Shown here piece by piece: positions 41,046 to 49,566 of a stretch of 55,740 nucleotides of DNA (position 1 is the first letter of the stretch; each line of letters starts with the position of its first letter). Origin of the DNA: Microcaldota archaeon. GTDB taxonomy: Archaea > Micrarchaeota > Micrarchaeia > Micrarchaeales > CABMGC01. Where the stretch lies: contig JAGDYB010000012.1 in NCBI GenBank assembly GCA_023270055.1, forward strand, positions 1 to 55,740, read 5' to 3'. The notes beneath the pieces were generated by a model. It worked only from the letters and a program-made list of their open reading frames with translations, had not been told where the DNA came from and made no database searches. Made by a program: the position numbers and the translations under genes.

Positions 41046-42146
41046 TCATTGATGTATAAACTTTGAAACCAATTCTTCTTCTGCAATCAGCCTTTTGTCC
41101 TTGACCATTTCTTGATATTTCCACTGCAAGTCAAATATCCTGTTTGCATCATCAAGGCTTATTCCGCTGCCAACGCCCCTGCACAACAACTCTATATCAC
41201 TTGCAAGCTTTTCGGAAGTGTTTGGTCCTTTTGGCTCGCCACTGAGGAGCACGCCACCGCTTTGATCAATAACCTTCCAGCTTCCCCTCTTATCGGTAAC
41301 GAACTCTGTCTCAGAATCTACGAAGTTGAGTACTAGGCTTTTTCCTGAATCGAACCTGAAAATCATACTCTTTTCCGCAAGATTCTTTGGAAGCCCCTTT
41401 GCTATTTTGACATCTACCTTTACGTTCTCCGCAAAGTATTTGCCATTTATTGTCAGCATTGCGTGTATGCCGGTGGGATTTGCGGCGTCGTACTTCTGGT
41501 TCACAACAAACAGTTCAACATCGTTAAGCTTCATGTCTGACGCCATGCTGCCTTTGTAGTAAAGCTCGAATGGATGCACCCAGTCCATGAAAAGGCTGCC
41601 GTTCGACATTGAGAATAGCCACTTGCTGCGCCTAGCATCCTCCTCGTTCTCCGCTTCAAAAAATTTTGCTGAAGTGTATGTTATCTTTCCGTATTCTGAT
41701 GTAAATCTATCGAGCAGGCTAGGCAGTTCTATCGCCAGGATCTTGCTTAAATAGTGAAGGTGCAAGTACAGCTTGCCTTCAAGCTTGTTTTTACGTGCAT
41801 AATCGACCACGGAATCGAACTCGGCTTTGTTTACGCCGAATGTTTTTTCCACAACCGCTATTTTGCCTTTGGACAGCGCCTGTAGCGCCTGCTCTGCATG
41901 AAACTCGTTTGGATCGGAGATGTAAACTACATCAACATCTTCGAAGAAGTTTTCATCCATAGGAGAATGAGATGCAACGACAAAATAGTTTTCCCTTGAG
42001 ATGCCAAGCTTTTCCAGAAGTTCAGCCTTGCTTTCGTAGGGACTAGCGGCTGCGGCCTTGACAACCGCTATGTTTCCATTCTTTGACAATCCAGGGTAAA
42101 GCCTTTTGAACCAGTGGCCCAAGCCTATAGCAGCAAGCTTATACAT
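41046..42146 (-). CDS. Gfo/Idh/MocA-family dehydrogenase
   Basis: 366 residues from the ATG at 42146, 4 bp after the end of gnd; a longer frame inside gnd is rejected. A Rossmann start (YKLAAIGLGHWFKRLYPGL) is followed by VDVVYISDPNEFHAEQALQAL and IAVVEKTFG, the EK(P) site of the family, with T in place of P. SNGSLFMDWVHPFELYYKG supplies the central His region. A substrate is not evident. Its tight pairing with 6-phosphogluconate dehydrogenase suggests it may oxidise glucose-6-phosphate or a similar sugar phosphate; this is an inference from context. It is soluble and cytoplasmic. Confidence 0.85.
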   Translation of the reverse strand: MYKLAAIGLGHWFKRLYPGLSKNGNIAVVKAAAASPYESKAELLEKLGISRENYFVVASHSPMDENFFEDVDVVYISDPNEFHAEQALQALSKGKIAVVEKTFGVNKAEFDSVVDYARKNKLEGKLYLHLHYLSKILAIELPSLLDRFTSEYGKITYTSAKFFEAENEEDARRSKWLFSMSNGSLFMDWVHPFELYYKGSMASDMKLNDVELFVVNQKYDAANPTGIHAMLTINGKYFAENVKVDVKIAKGLPKNLAEKSMIFRFDSGKSLVLNFVDSETEFVTDKRGSWKVIDQSGGVLLSGEPKGPNTSEKLASDIELLCRGVGSGISLDDANRIFDLQWKYQEMVKDKRLIAEEELVSKFIHQ

Positions 42147-42150
42147 GCGG

Positions 42151-43056
42151 TCAAGCCTTTTTAACCTCGTGCCCGCCAAATTCCTGACGTAGCGCCGCCA
42201 GCAGACGCCTGCCAAACCTGTATTCAGATCTCGACGAAAATCTTTCATACAACGAGTGTGTTATTGCCGTGAACGGCACGCCATACTCTATGGCAGACTG
42301 GATTGCCCACCTTCCTTCTCCGGTATCCGCAACAAACGGGGCTATCGAAGACAACTTTGAATCCTTCTTGAGGGCACGCTCGGCAAGCTCGATCAAATAG
42401 CCGCGTATCACCGAACCATTGTTCCACACGTGGCACAGCCCCCTCATGTCTATGTCTTTGTAGGGCCCCTCCTTTACGAGCTCAAGCCCCTCGGCAATTG
42501 ATTCCATCATGCCGTATTCTATGGCATTATGCACCATCTTGACAAAATGCCCCGAACCTGCAGGGCCTATATACGCGTATCCCTCGGGCACGCTTAGATC
42601 CTTGAATAGGCTCTCGGTATATTCGAAGGTATCCCTCTCCCCGCCTACCATTATAGACATGCCATTCAGCGCGCCGCTTGGGCCGCCACTGCAGCCCGCA
42701 TCTAAGTATTTTATGCCTTTTTCTGCGGCAAGATCGTGTAGTTCCCTTGAATCCTTGTAAAACGAGTTTGATCCGTCTATTATTATGTCATCCTTGTCAA
42801 GGATGCCGACCAGCTTTGAAACATATTCCTTGGTAACTTCGCCAGCGGGAAGCATTACCCACACCATACGTGGCTGTTGCAGCTTACTTTTGAAATCTGA
42901 AAGCGAATCAACTGCCACGGCTCCACGCTTGACAACCTCGTCGACAGGCGGCTTTGACCTATTGTATGCAAGCACCGTATAACCTTTGCCGATAAGGTTA
43001 AGTGCTATATTCTTCCCCATTTTTCCTAGTCCAACTATTCCCAAAGTTTTCTCCAT
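42151..43056 (-). CDS. gnd: 6-Phosphogluconate dehydrogenase, short type
   Basis: 301 residues from the ATG at 43056 with GGGGAG upstream. The nucleotide site is LGIVGLGKMGKNIALNL, with AYNRSKPPVDE after it; the Arg favours NADP. The substrate region is DAGCSGGPSGALNGMSIMVGG, and the catalytic Lys lies in GSGHFVKMVHNAIEYGMM. FVADTGEGRWAIQSAIEYGVP matches the C-terminal part of the short (GntZ/Gnd2) subfamily. It would make ribulose-5-phosphate, CO2 and NADPH. The enzyme is rare in archaea. prs starts divergently 98 bp away. Confidence 0.92.
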   Translation of the reverse strand: MEKTLGIVGLGKMGKNIALNLIGKGYTVLAYNRSKPPVDEVVKRGAVAVDSLSDFKSKLQQPRMVWVMLPAGEVTKEYVSKLVGILDKDDIIIDGSNSFYKDSRELHDLAAEKGIKYLDAGCSGGPSGALNGMSIMVGGERDTFEYTESLFKDLSVPEGYAYIGPAGSGHFVKMVHNAIEYGMMESIAEGLELVKEGPYKDIDMRGLCHVWNNGSVIRGYLIELAERALKKDSKLSSIAPFVADTGEGRWAIQSAIEYGVPFTAITHSLYERFSSRSEYRFGRRLLAALRQEFGGHEVKKA

Positions 43057-43153
43057 TTTTCTCCCCAAATTAGAATCAGAAATAATATGCTATAAAAAGT
43101 AATATAAAATGTGATTTTCAAAAATTAACTGTGGGGTATATTGAGGGTATTTA

Positions 43154-44038
43154 ATGGGATGGGATGCAGTCATAGGGAGTGCTGGTTCCGAGGATATCGC
43201 AAAGGGTATAGCGAACAGTTTGGGTATCGACTATGCAAGCATGGAAATTATAAAATTTAAAGACGGTGAATTCAAGGTCAGGCTTGGCCATGGATTTGAA
43301 GGCAAAAACTTGATCTTCGTGCACAGGCTGTTTCCCGATCCATCGCAGAAAATGCTCGAACTCATTATATCGTGCAGAGCCATGAAAAATGAAAACGCGC
43401 ATGTTCATGCCGTATTGCCGTACATGAGCTACGCCAGGCAGGACAAGGAGTTTGTAAATGGCGAGGTAGTCACATTGCGCGTGCTTGCACAAGTGCTCAG
43501 GGAAGCGGGTGTTGATGAAATAACGACGGTAGATATACACAGCGCTGAGGGGCTTAAACTTTTTGACATGAAGGTTAACAATCGTTCGGCCATGCCTGTG
43601 CTTGCGCAATATGCAAAATCGCTGAAGCTCGACAATGTGCTTGTGGCATCACCTGATTATGGAGGGATAGAACGCTCTCGGGAGTTTGCAAGAGAGATCG
43701 GCGCCGAAGCTGTGGCGTTTGAAAAATTCAGGGACAGGAACACAGGAGAAATAAGCATGAATGACATTGATATCGATGCAAGTGGCAAAAATGTTTTCGT
43801 GATAGATGATATGATAGCAACAGGGGGTAGCATAGCAAAAGTCTCAACGCTGCTAAAAAAGCATGGTGCAAAGAAGGTGATTGCGATTGCCACGCACGGC
43901 CTTCTTGTTGACAATGCAGAAGAGAGAATTCTCGGCGCTGGCGCTGATGAAATAATAACTACTAACACCATATTGAACCCGCATAGCAAAGTTGATATTG
44001 CACCACTGCTATACGAATCCCTCAAAAAAGAGGCATAA
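43154..44038 (+). CDS. prs: Ribose-phosphate pyrophosphokinase
   Basis: 294 residues, archaeal length. GSAGSEDIAKGIANSLG and KFKDGEFKVRLG open the protein. YMSYARQDKEFVNGEVVTLR is the ATP-binding loop, DIHSAEGLKLF the metal-binding region, SPDYGGIERSREFA the flexible loop, and VFVIDDMIATGGSI the PRPP-binding motif. It makes PRPP for nucleotide, His and Trp synthesis. Lying divergent to gnd, it may draw on ribose-5-phosphate from that enzyme. It ends 3 bp from the convergent Thr editing gene. Confidence 0.96.
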   Translation: MGWDAVIGSAGSEDIAKGIANSLGIDYASMEIIKFKDGEFKVRLGHGFEGKNLIFVHRLFPDPSQKMLELIISCRAMKNENAHVHAVLPYMSYARQDKEFVNGEVVTLRVLAQVLREAGVDEITTVDIHSAEGLKLFDMKVNNRSAMPVLAQYAKSLKLDNVLVASPDYGGIERSREFAREIGAEAVAFEKFRDRNTGEISMNDIDIDASGKNVFVIDDMIATGGSIAKVSTLLKKHGAKKVIAIATHGLLVDNAEERILGAGADEIITTNTILNPHSKVDIAPLLYESLKKEA

Positions 44039-44041
44039 GCA

Positions 44042-44452
44042 TCAAACTATTCTTGAGACGCGCGCAAATCTGTGGCCCTTAGCCTTTAGTTCTATCTCGT
44101 AGAACCAGCCAAATGCCAACTTGCTTACTTTATATTCCTTGGAAAGGGAATCGTATAGCGCGTTAATGCCAGAGCGAGCGAAATTCTCTGAAGAAAGTTC
44201 CGCAAACATATGCGCAAATGGATTCAGGATTATGGTGTCTACGCCGACGTTGCCTGCAATCTTCCTTATCTCCCTTGCGCCTTCTTCCACGCTCGCTTCA
44301 AGGCCGCGCGATTCGTCTGACTTCTCGAAGCTCAGGAAAACAAGAAGGGCGGTGGCCGTTTCCACGCTCGATGCTTCCTCGCTTACTGTTGATCGACCTT
44401 TCTCTTGCGGCTTTGCCTTGAAATAGTCAACATGCCATGCCATGAATCGCAT
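44042..44452 (-). CDS. Stand-alone archaeal Thr-tRNA editing domain
   Basis: 136 residues. It matches the N-terminal editing domain of archaeal ThrRS (DTD-like fold): the start AWHVDYFKAKPQEKG, ALLVFLSFEKSDE, DTIILNPFAHMFAELS, YKVSKLAFGWFYEIELKAKGHRFARVSR. The FGWFYEIELKxKGH end is most diagnostic. In full ThrRS it removes Ser wrongly loaded on tRNA-Thr. Here the frame ends without a catalytic core; the neighbouring gene is prs on the other strand. So it is a free-standing editing factor. An ATG at 44443 would start it three residues later. Confidence 0.88.
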   Translation of the reverse strand: MRFMAWHVDYFKAKPQEKGRSTVSEEASSVETATALLVFLSFEKSDESRGLEASVEEGAREIRKIAGNVGVDTIILNPFAHMFAELSSENFARSGINALYDSLSKEYKVSKLAFGWFYEIELKAKGHRFARVSRIV

Positions 44453-44456
44453 GCTT

Positions 44457-45149
44457 TCATCTCATGAGCTTTACGAAGCGGAAGTGCACGTCTCCTTCAG
44501 AAACCATTTTGGCGCGATCCATGTCAAGCATCATTTCGCGGTATTGCTCGCTTTTTGTTGCAACAAACACAAGATCGCGTATGCCTAGATTCTTCGTAGC
44601 AATCTCCAAATCTGGCTTTGCCTCGTCCAGCGTTAATGAATGCACAAAATATGTGCCGTTCATTTCGCCTTTTATCTCGCTTGTCAGCTCGTCATACCTG
44701 TATTCATTGGGCCTTGTGTAGGCAAGCATGTGCTCGCCCTTGCTTTCTGGCACCGGATTCCTGTTAAGATCATAAAGTTCTGACGTAATCTTTATCTCGC
44801 CTGCCATGCTGTGCAGAAGCTCAACCTGCAACTTCTCGTTCAGCTGCTCAAGCTCGGCCCTGCTGCTGAATTTCTTGTCGGCAAACTGGCTTACAAGCGA
44901 ATTGTATACGCTGTCGCTTACAGTGATCTTGCCGGAAAGCACCGAATTCACGACATTCATAGCGCCGCAATCAGTGTGCGCAACAAGCCTTATTTCGCTT
45001 ACGTTGTTGTCGTTTATTAGGCGCCTTATGGTGCTCTTTAGCCCGTTCACGTTTGCGCCAGCGTTTCTCAGTATTACCGTATCGTTATCCACGTATGTAT
45101 CAAGGTAGGAATTTAGTCTCCTGTCCATGCAGCTTATTACAAGCTTCAT
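44457..45149 (-). CDS. Beta-carbonic-anhydrase-like protein
   Basis: 230 residues from the ATG at 45149 with GGTGAGC upstream; a longer version to 45194 lacks support. Zinc motifs of beta-carbonic anhydrase are seen: C7-x-D9-x-R11 in VISCMDRRLN and H58-x-x-C61 in AHTDCGAM, with LRNAGANVNGLKSTIRRL between them. The second half is unlike normal enzymes, and the usual fold may be extended (RAELEQLNEKLQVELLHSMAG). It could hydrate CO2 or do another zinc-based job. It is followed after 4 bp by the Thr editing gene. Confidence 0.82.
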   Translation of the reverse strand: MKLVISCMDRRLNSYLDTYVDNDTVILRNAGANVNGLKSTIRRLINDNNVSEIRLVAHTDCGAMNVVNSVLSGKITVSDSVYNSLVSQFADKKFSSRAELEQLNEKLQVELLHSMAGEIKITSELYDLNRNPVPESKGEHMLAYTRPNEYRYDELTSEIKGEMNGTYFVHSLTLDEAKPDLEIATKNLGIRDLVFVATKSEQYREMMLDMDRAKMVSEGDVHFRFVKLMR

Positions 45150-45226
45150 CTGCTCACCATGCTTTGATTTTTCAAGACTCAAATATATGTGCAAATAAAC
45201 TTAAAATAATTGTTTAGGACTTCGAA

Positions 45227-46507
45227 TCACGGCTCTACCCTGTTTATGACCCTTGGAAACGGTATTGCGTCGCGTATGTGATCAAGGTTTAACAGCCATT
45301 TTATGACGCGCTCCATGCCCATGCCAAAGCCGGCATGAGGCACACTGCCGTATCTTCTAAGGTCAATGTACCATTTGTAGTTCTCAGTGTTAAGGCCAAA
45401 CATTTTCATCTTTTCTAGAAGCTCATCAAGCTTCCATATCCTTTCGCTGCCGCCTATTATCTCGCCGTGGCCGTGCGGAGCAAGCATGTCAGCGCACTTG
45501 ACCGTCCTAGGATCCTTTGGATCGTCGGGCATGTAAAAAGCTTTTATCTCCCTCGGCCAATGATGCACGAATATCGGTTTTTTCTGATCCTCCGTAAGCA
45601 GGCGCTCTTCTTCAACCCCGAAATCGTCGCCCCATTTGAGTTTCGAGCCTTTCTCGTTCAGTATCTCTATCGCCTTCTCGTAGGTTATTCTGGGAAATGG
45701 CGGCCTTATATCAAGCAGTGTTGACGGTTCTATGTTGAAAAACTTAATCAAATCTTCGTGCTCCTTGGCAAGCTTTCTCGCAATGCTGCTCACCAGCTTT
45801 TCCTGAAATTTCATGTTGTCATCAAGATCAAAATATGCCGCTTCCGGCTCGAGGTGCCAGTATTCGGCGAGATGCTTCACCGTCCTAGATTTTTCCGCCC
45901 TGTAGGACGGCGCAAAAGAGTATACCTTTTCCAGCGAGTATACCATCGCTTCTGCATACAGCTGCGAAGATTCAGTCAAATACGCTTTTTCTCCGAAATA
46001 ATCAACCGCAAACAGGCTGGAGCCTGTCTCACCACCGGCTTTTGTTATCAAAGGTGGGGATATCTCGAAAAAGCCGTTTTTGTCCATGAATTCTCTAGCA
46101 TACCTGAATATGTACGCCCTTGCCATCATTATCTTCGTCATCTTCTGGCTCCTCAGCCAGAGATGCCTATAATCGAGAAGAAGCTCGGGGCTCTGGTATT
46201 CGGTTATCGGGAAAGGCTCCGACGCATGCACGAGTTTGAAGTTTTCCGCTTCAAGTTCAAATCCTGTAGGCGCTCGCTCGTCTTTTTTTACCATACCCTC
46301 AACTTCAATGCTTGATTCTATTGATGCGTCGTTTGCGGCCTTCCACGCCTGTTCGCTCACCTTGTCTTTTTTAATGGCCACCTGCATCGTTCCGGATCTG
46401 TCCCTTATGATTATGAATATTATGCCGCCGCTGCCCCTTTTCCTGTATACCCATCCCGCAAGTTCGTGCCGTTCGCCAACCTTGGCTTCGGCATCCTTGA
46501 CATACAT
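45227..46507 (-). CDS. asnS: Asparaginyl-tRNA synthetase
   Basis: 426 residues. The OB-fold anticodon domain is at about 5-100 (LAGWVYRKRGSGGIIFIIIRD). Class II motif 1 follows (FMDKNGFFEISPPLIT), then SLFAVDYFGEKAYLTESSQLYAEAM, motif 2 (FAPSYRAEKSRTVKHLAEYWHLEPE) and motif 3 (GFGMGMERVIKWLL). HLEPEAAYFD and GEIIGGSERI point to AsnRS rather than AspRS. It charges tRNA-Asn directly. A separate AspRS is encoded at 49567-51336, so GatCAB may be needed mainly for tRNA-Gln (inference). It faces away from gatC. Confidence 0.94.
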   Translation of the reverse strand: MYVKDAEAKVGERHELAGWVYRKRGSGGIIFIIIRDRSGTMQVAIKKDKVSEQAWKAANDASIESSIEVEGMVKKDERAPTGFELEAENFKLVHASEPFPITEYQSPELLLDYRHLWLRSQKMTKIMMARAYIFRYAREFMDKNGFFEISPPLITKAGGETGSSLFAVDYFGEKAYLTESSQLYAEAMVYSLEKVYSFAPSYRAEKSRTVKHLAEYWHLEPEAAYFDLDDNMKFQEKLVSSIARKLAKEHEDLIKFFNIEPSTLLDIRPPFPRITYEKAIEILNEKGSKLKWGDDFGVEEERLLTEDQKKPIFVHHWPREIKAFYMPDDPKDPRTVKCADMLAPHGHGEIIGGSERIWKLDELLEKMKMFGLNTENYKWYIDLRRYGSVPHAGFGMGMERVIKWLLNLDHIRDAIPFPRVINRVEP

Positions 46508-46555
46508 AGAAACACCAATAATAAATAGGGATTAACAAATAAAAATGTGCCAGGC

Positions 46556-46581
46556 TTGCGAATGGTGCAAGAAATTCGCAA
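46556..46581. promoter_or_regulatory. 8-bp inverted repeat between asnS and gatC
   Basis: TTGCGAAT...ATTCGCAA, with a 10-base spacer, lies 49 bp upstream of asnS on one side and about 100 bp upstream of gatC on the other. TATA-like elements are at about 46521-46530 (asnS) and 46602-46612 (gatC). It could be an operator for both genes or an RNA hairpin. Confidence 0.4.
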
Positions 46582-46682
46582 TCAGACAGCTTTTGTACAA
46601 AGTCTATATAAAAGTTTAACACTTCTATTCTATTACTGGCTTGATAGCATTTGAATACTCGCAATAGATAGGTGGTGCTGAA

Positions 46683-46952
46683 TTGGAATATATAGACTTT
46701 GACAGATTGCTCAAGATATGCAGGCTTGAGCTTGAGCCTGATGAGAAGGAGAAGATGCAAAAGGGCATCGTTGAGGTGATTGCCTACTTTGACACACTCA
46801 ACTCTTTCAATGCCGAAGTTGAAGGTAGGGCTAGAAAGGAGGAAAAGCCTGGCGTGCTGCGCGAAGATGTGGTAAAGGAATTTGACGATGTTGACGGTCT
46901 GCTGAAGAACACGAAAACCTACAGATTTTATGTTGTTGGTCCGAAAATATGA
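46683..46952 (+). CDS. gatC: Aspartyl/glutamyl-tRNA amidotransferase subunit C
   Basis: 89 residues from a TTG with GGTGG about ten bases upstream. IDFDRLLKICRLELEPDEKEKMQKGIVEVIAYFDTLNSF is the GatC N-terminal helix pair, and PGVLREDVVKEF the middle belt that wraps GatA. It helps assemble GatAB. The stop overlaps the gatA ATG (ATGA), a sign of coupled translation in the order C-A-B. Confidence 0.93.
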   Translation: MEYIDFDRLLKICRLELEPDEKEKMQKGIVEVIAYFDTLNSFNAEVEGRARKEEKPGVLREDVVKEFDDVDGLLKNTKTYRFYVVGPKI

Positions 46953-48298
46953 GCAGCATAGAAGAGTTTTACAGCTTGGAAAAAGATAAGGAGTATTATC
47001 GCGACCTACTGGAAGAGCTTGGCAAAGTTAACGAAAAGCTAAATGCGTTCAACAACATAAATGAAGGTTTGAGCTCCGGATTTCCGTTCAGTGCGAAAGA
47101 CAACCTGTGCGTGAAGGGCGTAGAGAGCACAGCCTCTTCAAAAATGCTTTCCGGATATGTGCCACCGTACAACGCGACTGTTGTGGAACGCATGCTCCGC
47201 AACAAGTTCGGCTTCATAGGCAAAACAAATATGGATGAGTTCGGCTTTGGAAGCTTTGGACTTAACTCGCAGAAGATTGCAAAAAACCCTTTTGACGAGC
47301 ACTACGTCGCAGGAGGCTCGAGCAGCGGCGCGGCAATAGCCACTGCAATACTCAAGTATCATGTTGCCATAGCTGAGTCTACTGGAGGCTCCATTGCTAC
47401 GCCAGCCGCATTTTGCGGCGTTGTTGGATTCACGCCAACGTATGGCACGATATCAAGGCACGGGCTCATAGATTACTCTAACTCGCTTGACAAGATAGGG
47501 ATAATGGCAAGGTCTGCGAAGGACATAAGGCCAGTGTTTGATGCTGTGAAGGGCCCAGACGGATATGATTCCACTGCGGTAAACGCAAAGCTCAATTCAA
47601 ACAACACAAAACATATATTCGTGGTAGATCAGCTTATCGAACTTGTTGACAAAAGGATAAGGGCTTATTTTGAAGCACTGCTCGATAAGCTCAGCTCAAT
47701 GGGTTACAGCATAGAACATGCAAAGATAGAAAGTACCGAAGCCGCTGTTGCAAGCTATTATATTATTGCAATGGCTGAGGCTTCTACCAACCTAGCAAGA
47801 TACACCGGATTCAAATATGGACTCAAGAATGACAATTTCGGCGAAAGCTACAACGAGTTCTTTACTGAAGCGCGCAAATATTTTGGCGACGAGGCAAAGA
47901 GGAGGATAATACTCGGAACTTTTGTCAGGAGCGCAAGCGTAAAGGAGAAATACTATTACAAAGCGCTGAAAGTAAGAGAGGTGCTATCGCATAGCATGCA
48001 TGAAATTTTGGAAAAAGGGTTTATTCTTCTTCCGGTAATGCCAGTTCTCACGCCGAAAATAGAGGATGCAAAAAAGCTTTCGCCTTTGGAAACTTACAAG
48101 ATGGATGCGCTCACGATACCACCAAACCTGTGCGGCCTTCCGCACATATCGTTCCCGTATGCCTATGACAACGGCATGCCGCTGGGCGCACAGCTCATAA
48201 CAAGCAAATTCAACGATTACGCATTGATTGACTTTGTGGAGGAGTGGGAGGAGGAATTCAAGTATGTATTCAAATATAACATAGGTGCGGTACAATGA
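46949..48298 (+). CDS. gatA: Aspartyl/glutamyl-tRNA amidotransferase subunit A
   Basis: 449 residues. The amidase-signature Ser/cis-Ser/Lys triad is seen in FSAKDNLCVKG (Lys), YVAGGSSSGAAIATAI (cis-Ser) and AESTGGSIATPAAFCGVVG (nucleophile Ser). The usual D before TGGS is S here. It releases ammonia from Gln or Asn and passes it to GatB. The last part (LCGLPHISFPYAYDNGMPLGAQLI) fits the family. It overlaps both gatC and gatB by ATGA. Confidence 0.95.
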   Translation: MSSIEEFYSLEKDKEYYRDLLEELGKVNEKLNAFNNINEGLSSGFPFSAKDNLCVKGVESTASSKMLSGYVPPYNATVVERMLRNKFGFIGKTNMDEFGFGSFGLNSQKIAKNPFDEHYVAGGSSSGAAIATAILKYHVAIAESTGGSIATPAAFCGVVGFTPTYGTISRHGLIDYSNSLDKIGIMARSAKDIRPVFDAVKGPDGYDSTAVNAKLNSNNTKHIFVVDQLIELVDKRIRAYFEALLDKLSSMGYSIEHAKIESTEAAVASYYIIAMAEASTNLARYTGFKYGLKNDNFGESYNEFFTEARKYFGDEAKRRIILGTFVRSASVKEKYYYKALKVREVLSHSMHEILEKGFILLPVMPVLTPKIEDAKKLSPLETYKMDALTIPPNLCGLPHISFPYAYDNGMPLGAQLITSKFNDYALIDFVEEWEEEFKYVFKYNIGAVQ

Positions 48299-49566
48299 TA
48301 ATAGGGCTCGAGGTACACGTGAGTTTGCCTACCAAAACAAAGCTTTTCTGCAGCTGCAGCACCGCAGCATCAGAACCCAACAGCTCCGTGTGCCCAGTAT
48401 GCATGGGTTTTCCCGGCGCAAAGCCGATGCTGAACAGTGAGGCGCTTCGCATTGCGGTAAGCATTGCAGAAGCGTTGCGCTGCAAAATAAGCGAACGCGT
48501 ATCATTTGTCAGAAAAGTCTATTTTTATCCAGATCTTCCAAAATCGTTTCAGATAACACAGCTCTATGAGCCTGTCGGAAAGGACGGATTGGTTGAATGC
48601 TACGACGGAAGCGTAGTGAGGATACGGCGCATACAGCTTGAGGAGGATCCGGCAAGAATAATAAAAGCTGAAGACTATTCGCTGCTGGATTTCAACCGTT
48701 CGGGAATGCCATTAGTCGAAATTGTCACTGAACCAGACATAAAAAGCGAGGAAAGCTTGCGTGCCTTCATCACGGAGCTCATGAGCATACTGTATTACCT
48801 TGGCGTAGATATAGAAGGTGAAATAAAAACTGACTTAAATATATCAATGGCTGGGGAGAGGGTGGAAGTAAAGAACATAACCGGCATAAAAAACATGATA
48901 GATGCGGCAAGGTACGAGGTCCGCAGGCAGAGCAAGATCATAGAGGGCGGAGGGAGCGTGATTTCGGAAACGCGCTCTTATGTAGAGGCGAAAAAGGAAA
49001 CGGTTTCTACAAGGGAAAAGGAAACAGATGAGGAGTACGGGTTCATTGCTGAGCCAGACCTTACATGGTACGATACAAAGGGCATAACGAGAATTGAGCC
49101 AGTATATGCAGACAAGATAGCGGAAGGCTATGCTAAGGAATATGGCATTGACAAGAAAGTGGTCCTTGACCTTATAATGTATGACAGAGATGCACTCCGT
49201 CTTATCGAAAGAACTAAGGGCGCATTTGGCATGAAGACGATAATAAATGGTATAGAAATAGTTAAAAAGTACGGCGATATAGGAAGCGAACAAGCGTTCA
49301 AGAGACTGCTGGACTTTTTGCAAAATGGCGGATATGTCGATGCTGCAGCATTTGAAAAAATCAAGAAGGGCGAAAAGGTGGAAGGCAATGTTATAGACAT
49401 GAAAAAGATAATAGATGAAGCAAGGCTGCTGCTGAACGACAAGGTAAAGGAAGACTACAAGAAGAATCCAAAAGCGATCAACTTTGTGATAGGCAAAATA
49501 GCAGCAAAATACAAGATGAACCCCAGGGATGTTGCTGAAATAGTGAAAAGAATAATTGATGGTTAA
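48295..49566 (+). CDS. gatB: Aspartyl/glutamyl-tRNA amidotransferase subunit B
   Basis: 423 residues, somewhat shorter than common GatB (about 470-480). IIGLEVHVSLPTKTKLFCSCS opens the cradle domain with its zinc-site Cys residues; CPVCMGFPGAKPMLN follows. FYPDLPKSFQITQLYEP, DFNRSGMPLVEIVTEPD and RVEVKNI are family blocks. The C-terminal YqeY-type helical tail (from about 270) is present but compact. It activates Glu/Asp on mischarged tRNA-Gln/Asn with ATP for amidation. The stop TAA directly precedes the aspS ATG. Confidence 0.95.
   Translation: MIIGLEVHVSLPTKTKLFCSCSTAASEPNSSVCPVCMGFPGAKPMLNSEALRIAVSIAEALRCKISERVSFVRKVYFYPDLPKSFQITQLYEPVGKDGLVECYDGSVVRIRRIQLEEDPARIIKAEDYSLLDFNRSGMPLVEIVTEPDIKSEESLRAFITELMSILYYLGVDIEGEIKTDLNISMAGERVEVKNITGIKNMIDAARYEVRRQSKIIEGGGSVISETRSYVEAKKETVSTREKETDEEYGFIAEPDLTWYDTKGITRIEPVYADKIAEGYAKEYGIDKKVVLDLIMYDRDALRLIERTKGAFGMKTIINGIEIVKKYGDIGSEQAFKRLLDFLQNGGYVDAAAFEKIKKGEKVEGNVIDMKKIIDEARLLLNDKVKEDYKKNPKAINFVIGKIAAKYKMNPRDVAEIVKRIIDG

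Noticed and set aside
45227-46507. Calling this gene an archaeal AspRS
   Set aside because: The HLEPEAAYFD and GEIIGGSERI blocks fit AsnRS better, and a distinct AspRS is present downstream. A final call needs phylogeny.
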